A DNA stretch of 64,000 bases. Origin: Muricea muricata (taxonomy: Eukaryota; Cnidaria; Anthozoa; Malacalcyonacea; Plexauridae). Numbering within the stretch: the stretch's first letter is position 1; every line of letters begins with the position of its first letter. The stretch spans positions 55,512,907 to 55,576,906 of the forward strand of contig OY979716.1 in NCBI GenBank assembly GCA_963855995.1. Direction: 5' to 3'. A program made the position numbers and the translations under genes. Shown here piece after piece: positions 56,372-64,000 of the stretch. Under the pieces are notes generated by a model. It saw only the letters and a program-made list of their open reading frames with translations. It did no database searches and was not told where the DNA came from.

Positions 56372-59050
56372 CACCTCCTTCTTAAGAAATTTATTGCAAT
56401 AAAAAATTATAACCTTTTTACCAATGTTCATTACCTGCTAGGGTCTGATGGCGTTTCAACTGAGGTAAATCCTAGAGGAAGCACTCGATTAGTGACAATA
56501 TACTCTCCAAACAGGTTGGGAAGTTTCCATTTACTAGTATGCTTGGGTTGTCTGCGTGCCCATGGTTGTTGGACTGCCATGCCAGGGTGGTAATAAAGGT
56601 CTTGAAACTTTAGTGTGAGAAATTTGGCTGCTTTTTCTTTCAACTTATTTATTTTTTTGCTACTGAAATGAAATCTTCTGGGAGGGACAAATATAGATTG
56701 GAATGAATGAAGCTCATGTTTGCAAGCATCAATTTCTTTTGCCTTGAATGAAATTTCATCTGCTGTGTCAGTCTCCTTGGTTCTTTTTCGTAATATAGAA
56801 TGAAAGTTCTCAACTGTATATTCATCAAATGCCACCAAATTTTGACGTAAAGTATCAGACATAGTTGAAGCGTTTTCTTGTAAGTGCAAAAATGTTGAAA
56901 GCATGATTAGTAATGCTTTGTTGTAGTGACGTCTTTGGAATACAACAAACATAACCCAGCAGTGGAGCAAGGATTGGCAGAAAAGTTCGTACTTGTTACA
57001 CTTGAACACAATTGAGTAGATGCTCAAAACTAGTGGGGTATAATTGTCAAGGAGGTTTAAGAGTGTTAGAAATTCAATGTCCTTGCATTTATGGAAGACT
57101 GATAAAATCATGTCACGTATGAGTGTCCATCCCCCATAGATTACTTCTAATAATAATGATATTCTCCATGGCTTTGGCTTCTTTGCCAACTTTGCTTTTT
57201 TTCCAAATAGGAAGGAGTACAGATCAGCAAATACTTGGTGGAAATTCAGCAGGACACACTCTCTGGCATTCAGTGAAATATGCAATGGACCAATGAATGG
57301 AACAACATTCTTCAGAGCTGAGGGTACTAAAGGATCACTGGAGTAAATCAACTGACGGAGGAAGAATTGCATGGGCCAATCGCCGACAAAAGGAGCAATA
57401 AAATTACTCAGATAAACATTTAGACCACTGGAAAGCATTTTGTTAATTGCGGTGAGAACATTTTCGCATGATTTCAGGTCAAGTTGTATGCTGTCAACAA
57501 GTTTGGTGTTGTCCATGGCTCTCATCTGCTGAATCTCAGTTTGTTGATAGTCATGGACAAGGAGTCGTTGCCTTTCAGCTTCGGGATCGAAGTATTTGGC
57601 CAGTACCCAATCAGGCATGTTTTCAACATATGGTTTTGAAAGAATGGACAAGTTGCTGGAAACGAAGCTCTTGACATTTGCAATCTCAACAGGGGACTTG
57701 GATTTGACATTATTTCCATAATGTGGGATTGCCTTCACATTTGGGAAAACTTTTAGCAGAAGAGTGGTCATGTGAATTGCTTGTGTCTGGGTCTTTGCCT
57801 CAGGTCTGTGTTGTGTATGTATGTTATGATAATCATCAATACAAAAGATGATGAGCTGGTTCTTCTCAATTGCTGATTCAATAAAGGTAAGAACACTACT
57901 TGAATGAGTGGATGATGATGATTTTGCTAAAACTTTAACAGTTTGTGGGTGAGCAGCCATACCAAGATTTCGGAGCGATTCAAGTCCTTGCTTAGTAATG
58001 CCAAACTGTTGAAGAGTTCGAGATAGAGCTACTTGAAATGCATTTGATTTTTGCGATTGGGAGTACATCATGATATAAATTATTACCATTGTTCGGATAC
58101 CACTTAGATGTTTACGTTCTTCAGACATGTTGTGAGAGTATATGGCATCTCTTATGCACTTATAAAGATTATGGGCACCAGCATCACTGCATATTTTTTC
58201 AAACATTTGAGGATCCATTTCTGGCTGGGTTAATTTTGAAATGAAAGATCTGATTTTGAAGATGTCATCCTTGAAATCAGGACAAAGGGATGCTTTCTTC
58301 ATTAATGCCTCATGTTCTTCTTTTTCAAGGAAAACACCATCAGCTGTTTGGCACTCTTTGTCTGCAACTTGTTTGGATTCTTGACTGATGTCAACTGTTT
58401 GGCTTGGTGAACTCAAAGTTATGGTACTGGAGTTACTTAATTGGCTATCAGGTGTTTGTTCCATGTTATTTGAGGTGATTTGACTTAGGCTTGGTGTCGT
58501 AGATGAATTCGCACTGTTTGTTGAACCACTGCTTGATTGGCTGTTGCTTTGCTGATTATTACTTTCCCCTGATGTTTGGCTTGTTATAATGTCAATGTCA
58601 TCAGTTGTTGTTTGCAGCATTTCAGGCTAAATGCATAATGAGATTGTGCGTTTTAGTGTGTATTGCATGAAAATATCTTTGGCCTGTAACCCTAATGGCC
58701 CAGAGAAAAGAAATTGTTGAACACTGTGTTCTATCAAAATTAAACTGCAGCATTTCAGTATTTCTACATACCTGTCTTTCTACTTTGATTTTTAGTTCAT
58801 CAGCCTGATTATTTGACAGAAGTCTAGAAAATTTTCGTTTTTTGAAACACTCGTTGAGACATGTTGTGCAAAGATTTTTTATGCCATGACCAGGAGTTGA
58901 TTCTTTTCCCATCTCTTGTTCGATGTATTTTTGAAAAATAGTGCCAAGACTGACCAAACCACGGGCTCGAAGGTTTACAATCTTTTCGTCTTCTCGTTTT
59001 GACCACGTTTCGTGAAAAGGATTGCTGCATGTTCTTTGAAATCGTGGCAT
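55379..59050 (-). CDS. 943-residue element protein with RING-H2 finger; candidate transposase
   Basis: Exons: 59,050-58,772, 58,626-56,435 and 55,739-55,379. Both introns have GT/AG edges (GTATGT...TTTAG and GTAATG...TCATAG), and the lengths sum to 2,832 nt, exactly 944 codons with no internal stop. Start: ATG at 59,050 ([10 protein letters not shown]). Residues 1-93 hold Cys/His groups ([10 protein letters not shown]); 97-180 are Ser/Thr/Gln-rich. The core has a hydrophobic strand ending in two Asp ([12 protein letters not shown], Asp357/358), later FVGDWP (Asp509) and [10 protein letters not shown] (Glu699), which could be an RNase-H D-D-E triad (inference). Residues 826-863 are a C3H2C3 RING (CDLPDC, GCGHSFH, CPLC), then an acidic tail. 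The RING suggests ubiquitin ligase activity or protein binding. I recall similar unnamed proteins in cnidarians and sponges. Confidence 0.75.
56110..56380. repeat. Compound microsatellite in intron 2
   Basis: Runs of TATATG, then TATACG, then TA, then a shorter TATACG and TA. It lies entirely in the second intron of the 943-residue gene. Long Tyr-Ile frames here are artefacts. Confidence 0.95.
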
Positions 59051-59258
59051 TTTGCAAGTGTTTTTGTTTAAGCTAATATTTTGACTCGAAAAAGGAACAG
59101 TTTTGCTGTAAAAAGCGCGCGAAAGTTTTAATACATTATACGAATATGTTCGCGTACACAATATAGCTGTTTGTGTGATATTTCCCCTGTTTTTTGCAAT
59201 GAATTTGATTTAGGATTTCGTTAAACTTGCATATTTTATGATCTTCGCTATAGTTTCG

Positions 59259-59776
59259 TTGTTTTAAATCTTTTTTTAAGTACATGAAGTATTTTTCATT
59301 CGTATTGTCCAACACTTCGCACGCGTCAAAACTCGGTTATTTAAAAATAAATATCTGGCGTTCTAGATCAAATGTAAAAAATCCCCGCGGTAAAGTTTCA
59401 GAAAAAAGGCCATTTTATAAGAATTTGTGAATTTCAAAGTGAAAAGGTAAATATCGAATGGCACGGATGGCTTAGAAACACGTACTCTTTTTTCACTCCT
59501 TTTGTTTACATGATGTAAATTTAACGTATTCTGATTGGTTGAGCACGTAAAATGTCAACAAACGCTCTGATTGGCTAACATTATTTGCCCTTGTTGCTTG
59601 TAATACAAAAGTATACAAAATTTGCCAACTTTGCACGGCTATATTTTTCACATTTTACAACGTTTTGCAACCAAACTTTGCAATTTTACTATTTTACGAT
59701 GCTCTTCAATGCTGTGATTATGAATTCTCCTATTTCGACTTTTTTTCAAAAATTTTGTCTATTATGGAATTGGTCC
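59259..59776. repeat. Right terminal inverted repeat of the 5.1-kb element
   Basis: Inverted copy of the left arm. The gene's start codon lies about 210 bp inside its inner edge, so the arm probably carries the promoter, including two CCAAT-type boxes. Confidence 0.9.
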
Positions 59777-59988
59777 ATTAAGATATTAACGAAAACCTTA
59801 AAAGATGCTCTACACCTTTTGGTTACTCCAGATCTTTTGACACTGATCTTTTCTCCACGCCCTCTAACTCAATATGTCTAAATTTATATTTAAAAAACAC
59901 TAACTATATTACGACGAAGAGTTGTATTAATATGATGGAGTTGGATTAACATTAGAGTTTATATAAATTAAATTAGTTTTACCATACC

Positions 59989-60078
59989 TTTTTATCGCTT
60001 TACTTGATACTGTTTCAGTGATATGTTCTTCATTTTCTGTAAGATCGACAACTGGACTTACGTCGTCTTTGATTCATT
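59989..60078 (-). other. Possible upstream exon of the MULE gene
   Basis: The reverse-strand frame DDVSPVVDLTENEEHITETV ends at a consensus donor (AAAAAG|GTATGG). It could splice to the acidic exon at 54,557, across the TIR element. Speculative. Confidence 0.35.
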
Positions 60079-60127
60079 ACAAGACGCAAGTCAAAATAAC
60101 CCCTGGTCATTGGCCCGTTTAGCTTAA

Positions 60128-60250
60128 TTTGAAGACATTAAAAGAGAATCTTAAAGCTAGTAAAACTGTAAAGTTTGGTCGCGAAATGCTGTAAAATGCG
60201 GGAAATATAATTAACCTTTCGAAGTTTGCAAAATTTGTATATTTTTGACC
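60128..60250. repeat. Fragment related to the outer TIR segment
   Basis: Resembles 54,710-54,815 (GTAAAGTTTGGTCGCGAAATG) in the same orientation. Relic of another copy of the family. Confidence 0.65.
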
Positions 60251-60633
60251 ACTTTTGAGCCAACAAGTGGATATCCACATGGACAATCCGAACAGGACAA
60301 CACGGACAGGGATAACGGGGACACGGGCAACGCACAACGCGGACACGTAAAATAATACGGGAAAAGGCAGTCAAAGCGGAAAATGAGAACAATTCACCTA
60401 TTTTTAACTACGTGAAACAATAGTTTGTGGATTGCCAATTCTGTCAAGTAGTGTATGTTTAATTTCATGATGAGTACTTAACATGACTAATAAATATAGC
60501 TATAGGAATATCAGGAAACAAATATCAACAAAATTAAGAGTTCTTCATTCGATAAACTAAGTAAATAAAGCAAAATGTTGTACGTATTAATATTTATCTG
60601 AAATCATACATAGATGTTTGGGAGGGTTTTTTT
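60251..60633. other. No gene recognised
   Basis: Contains a GGACA/GGACACG-rich imperfect repeat at about 60,275-60,350; otherwise AT-rich. Confidence 0.4.
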
Positions 60634-61043
60634 TGTTACACAGGCTGTTTTTATTGTTAGCATATGTACCTTATTCATACTTCATTTCACGCGGCTTTAA
60701 TTTTGCGATTATTTTAAGACAATTAATATTTCGAGAGACTTTATTTTCGTGATTTTGATGCGCGAAAATATTACAAGCTAGACAATAAATTTTGCAATAG
60801 CTTTCGTCATGTAAAGAACAAAATTCTGTTAATTTCATTTTGTGTGGACGCACTAATGAATTGCACACCTTTCTTTAATGTAGAAATTTAATCAGAAAAA
60901 AATAAAATTACAAATGGATTTCTTTCTTACAAAATCACAATCGCTCGTCCCTCACGCTCCAAAAATGTTTCCCTTTTCGTCCTTGCATAAATTTTCATAA
61001 TCAACGCAGGCGGAGTGCCTGCAATTTGCCCGGTCGGCACACA
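60634..61043. repeat. Candidate 3' LTR of the BEL/Pao element
   Basis: On the reverse strand the sequence TGTGTGCC starts right after a purine tract AGGGGAG (61,050-61,044), and a TGTAACA end lies at 60,634. The 5' LTR is outside the window, so the outer end is a guess. A short frame with a B-box-like Cys/His series (60,671-60,868) lies inside and is probably chance. Confidence 0.5.
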
Positions 61044-61114
61044 CTCCCCTAACAAATTTAAATGTATTTTAAATTTTTAAACAACAACAACTTCCTAAAG
61101 TTACTAAAGTTTCT

Positions 61115-63978
61115 TTAATCGTCCTTAGACTGTTCCTTAATCTTCTCCTTTGCAATCGCTGCTGACTTCCTTTCTTGTCTTTTCTTGGTTTTGTGTTCGT
61201 TTTCTTTGTTACATGCGTTGTGCATTTCTTGATCTTCTTTAACTGCACTCCGTATCTCTAAAGGACATACCAACTGCATGGGTCGTTCCAAGTAATTACT
61301 TTTGTGTAAGACAACAACTCCCCTAATAACACCGTCCTTTCCTTTCACGTGTTTGACCACTTTGCCTTTCATCCAACGTCCTCGGTTCTTTTCTTCTCCA
61401 ACAATTAGTACAATCTCCCCCATCTCTGGTACTGGTGATATAGTTTTATTCACACGATGGTACTCCATTAACCCATGAACGTATTCCCGCTGCCTCCTTG
61501 CCCATGCGTGTTGTCTGGCCAAAGTGAGACGCTTGTGAAAAGCACCGACTACATCATCATCATCTTCTTGCTCGTTTACTCCTCCTAATGCGTATGAATA
61601 GTATTTGGAGTTAGGACCTGCTCTTCCTCTTGATTACTTTCGACATATGTTAGAGGTCGGTTATTCAAATGCCTCTCGATATCCAATATCACCGTCTCTA
61701 ATTGGTTGAACAGCAGGTGCGATTTTCCCAAGGTCTTGTAAAGCGTCGCTTTAATCTCTTTAATTAGCCGTTCATATAGTCCTCCCCACCATGGAGACTT
61801 AGCGAGATTGAATTTCCAATGTATGTTCTGGGTCGCCAAATAATCATGTAGACGTTCACTCTTCCTGATTTGTTTTATCCACTTCGACGTCGCTATAAAT
61901 GTAGTGGCGTTGTCCAATACAATACGACTTGGCCTCGTTTTCCTTGTGATGAACGAGTTCAGCTTCTCTTGAAATTCGCTAGCGGTTTGTGATTTTGCCA
62001 GCTCTAAATGTACTGCCTGAGACGTTGCGCACGTAAATATGATTTCATAGCATTTCCCTTCTTCCTTCTTCGTCACTTTATAAATCAGAGGACCTGCGAA
62101 GTCCACTCCCGTAGTTTCGAATGGTCTCCCAGGCGTAGTGCGGAATTCGGGTAGTTGAGAGGTTGCTGGGGCTTTAAAAGGCTTTGCTGAGAAAACTTTA
62201 CAAACATTGCAGTTTCCGATCACTTTCTTAACCTTTGATCTGAGTTGAGGAATCCACCAGTTCTCTCGGATTAATGGCATTGTGCTCGCTACTCCCAGAT
62301 GCATCTCGTTATGGACGTGAGCAATAAGTTTGTTCACAGATGTCCCTTCTCTCAAGTACGTTGGTTGATATCCTGCAATTCTCCCCTCACATTTCAATAC
62401 TCCGTTCGTAGTGTCTTCTATCAATTTCCACCCCGGTGATTGCAGAGATTCTGGTACGTCATTGCTTTGCACTCTTCTTACCCATTTATCTCTGGCGTCG
62501 ACGATCTCCTCCGTCGTTAGTGGGCCTTTCGTTCACTGACTTTTCTTAGCTTTGAGCCGACAGTTGCTGACGAAGCGCAAAATCCATGCTGTCACTCGTA
62601 AGGTACACCAGTATGTACTTCGATCAAGCAGCTCATCCCATTCATCTGCTTCTTTCTCTTCGCAAAGGAAGACGGTTTCTGTAACTTTGTGCTCTTGGTG
62701 TGTTGCTTGGTTCTTCTTTAGCTCCGGCTGCTCTGGCCAATTTTCTTTGTTGAGAAGCCACTCCAGTCCAGTGATTAACTTCCGCGTTCCAACATTTTTT
62801 GTCGTTGCAGACGTCGCGGTAGATTCGTTTACCTTTGGCAAGATCACGCCTAACGGGTCGTAGATGCTGCCAAGATGACTGAGAAAGCTTCTTTTGGTGA
62901 TTGGTTCGTGTTCTGGGTAATTAGGAACTGTTACCTCGAGCGATTCTTCTCGTTTGTCCCATACGTGTCCCAGAAGCTTCGTAGGATTTTCCATGTCGTT
63001 GCTGTCTAACCATTCGACGTTACTTTCCCACTTATGAACTGGAAATTTACCGCTTTCGAGTATATTGCTAGCTTCTTCTTTAAACTTTGCTAAGCTTGCC
63101 ACATCGTCTCCTCCGTGTAGGAGATTATCCACGTACTTGTTTTCCTTTAACGAGTCGATGGTATCTTTGTATTCAGAGGGTTGATTCTCGAGGTGGTGTT
63201 GCAATGTGGCTCCCAGAATGAAAGGGCCCGCCTCTGCCCCAAACGGTACGCAAGTAAATCGCAGGTGATTCTCGATGCCGTTTACGTTGTACAGAAATCT
63301 AAACGAGTCGCGATCTTCTCTAACCTCAATCTGAAGGAAGGCCTTCTGAATGTCTGCAAGAACTAGATTTTGCATTGAGCGGGTTCGCACAAGTATGTCC
63401 CAAAGATGAGGCTGTAAAGAGGGGCCTGTAAACATACAATCGTTGATGCTGTCAGATGTTGTGTTGGGTTTGGCGCTCGCATCAAAAACCATTCGAACCT
63501 TTGTCGTGGTTGCATTTTGACGTACAACTGGTTTATGTGGCATATAGTAAACTCGGTCTCCAGTAGGGATTTCTGGGGCATTCTCAACCACACCAGCGCT
63601 TAATTGTTGGTTTACGATATCATCATATTCTTGTTTAAGTTCTGGTGTTTTATCTAACTTCCTATTTACGTACTGTAGCCGTTTTCTGCTTTGCTGTTCA
63701 TTTGTATCCATAGGTTTTCTGCCCGAAATCCATGGGAATGTAATCTGGTACCTTCCGTCGTCCTTTCTCGTAATGTTCTCCTTGAACTCGTTCAAAATCT
63801 CACTGTTAGTGTCTCCCCTATCTTCCACTCCCAAAACGTCTAAGCTAAACAGTTTCTCACAGTCACTCTTATCTCTAGTGAACATACATTGATCATCACT
63901 GTAGTCATCACCACCATGAACTACCCAACCAAAACTGGTTTCTTCAACTATTGGGTCCCCTTCTCCCCCTTTGCACAC
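61115..63978 (-). pseudogene. BEL/Pao pol polyprotein (RT, integrase), damaged
   Basis: The reverse transcriptase segment (63,978-62,533) has [29 protein letters not shown] and the catalytic box KYVDNLL; an N after the Asp is common in this group. The integrase (62,472-61,585) has a zinc-binding CNVC end, [13 protein letters not shown] and a final Glu in [12 protein letters not shown], the D-D-E triad. The C-terminal SH3-like DUF5641 (61,522-61,115) has EMGEIVLIVGE and GRW. One in-frame TGA separates RT and integrase parts (62,533-62,535), and a frameshift lies near 61,590, so this copy is not intact. The pol start lies outside the window. Confidence 0.85.
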
Positions 63979-64000
63979 GTTTTCTGTACAAATGCGACTG

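Larger units (their letters stand above)
54649..59776. mobile_element. 5.1-kb long-TIR DNA element, superfamily not recognised
   Basis: Two inverted arms of about 520-555 bp enclose one three-exon gene on the reverse strand and nothing else. The coding frame is complete. Exact outer ends and target duplication are uncertain by a few bases. Putative MULE exons lie on both sides, so the element may have inserted into a MULE intron. It does not match the protein layout of the common animal DNA transposon groups I know; a relation to KDZ-type or another RNase-H transposase group is possible. Confidence 0.7.
60634..64000 (-). mobile_element. BEL/Pao LTR retrotransposon, 3' part
   Basis: Reverse-strand pol region: RT, RNase H linker, integrase and C-terminal DUF5641, then the polypurine tract and LTR. 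The gag and protease end lies beyond 64,000. Confidence 0.85.

Noticed and set aside
56038-56431. Long Tyr-Ile/Tyr-Thr/Tyr-Met frames on both strands
   Set aside because: Translations of the TATATG/TATACG/TA microsatellite.
60671-60868. B-box zinc-finger (TRIM-like) gene
   Set aside because: The frame is only 65 codons, lies inside the likely LTR, and no splice context or partner domains are visible.
62552-62863. Forward-strand frame over the BEL pol region
   Set aside because: Antisense shadow of the retroelement coding sequence.
63067-63081. Catalytic-site mutation in the BEL RT (YVDN instead of YVDD)
   Set aside because: From what I know of BEL/Pao elements, Asn at this place is common, so it is not by itself evidence of inactivation.

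Overview
This is eukaryotic nuclear DNA from an animal. It is AT-rich, has split genes with GT/AG junctions, intron-bearing tRNA genes of eukaryotic type, and many animal-type transposons (BEL/Pao, Crypton, ZMYM-like hAT, Harbinger, MULE, Tc1-like). The mix suggests a non-bilaterian marine invertebrate such as a cnidarian, but that is inference and the species is not identifiable. I see no clear single-copy host protein gene.

Layout. 1-4737: a decayed Harbinger element carrying a nested insert in which an HUH/Rep-like ORF converges on a truncated Tc1-like transposase. 4742-26.7 kb, 37.5-39.5 kb and 45.2-48.3 kb: pieces of one tRNA-cluster repeat with a fixed order: Thr(TGT), Leu(TAA, intron), Thr(AGT), Ser(TGA), Tyr(GTA, intron), Arg(ACG), a decayed tRNA, Ser(GCT), a decayed Ser. 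Part of it (Leu-Thr-Ser-Tyr) is amplified as four near-identical 2,174-bp tandem units at 4844-13539. The array is interrupted by a hAT remnant with a 50-bp minisatellite (13.9-16.9 kb), a foldback element (19.5-20.0 kb), a 3.6-kb element encoding a spliced Cys-rich protein (27.0-30.6 kb), a ZMYM-like hAT disrupted by a Crypton (30.7-35.4 kb), and a 5.65-kb CACTA-like element with a 3-bp target duplication (39,515-45,164).

48.4-64 kb is dense in mobile DNA: small MITEs, a broken MULE transposase (51.2-54.6 kb), an apparently intact element of about 5.1 kb with terminal inverted repeats over 500 bp (about 54,649-59,776), and a BEL/Pao retrotransposon running off the right edge. The TIR element is the most promising possibly undescribed system. 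Its three exons, defined by consensus splice sites, join into an uninterrupted 943-codon frame that ends in a RING-H2 finger and acidic tail, with a possible RNase-H-like acidic triad in the centre.

Most tRNA copies in the tandem array carry damage (Tyr lacks its anticodon, Thr lacks 3 nt near the acceptor stem, Ser has a changed anticodon), so the amplification copied mostly pseudogenes. Intact-looking tRNAs are the dispersed Ser(GCT), Tyr(GTA), Ser(TGA), Thr(TGT) and Thr(AGT) copies.
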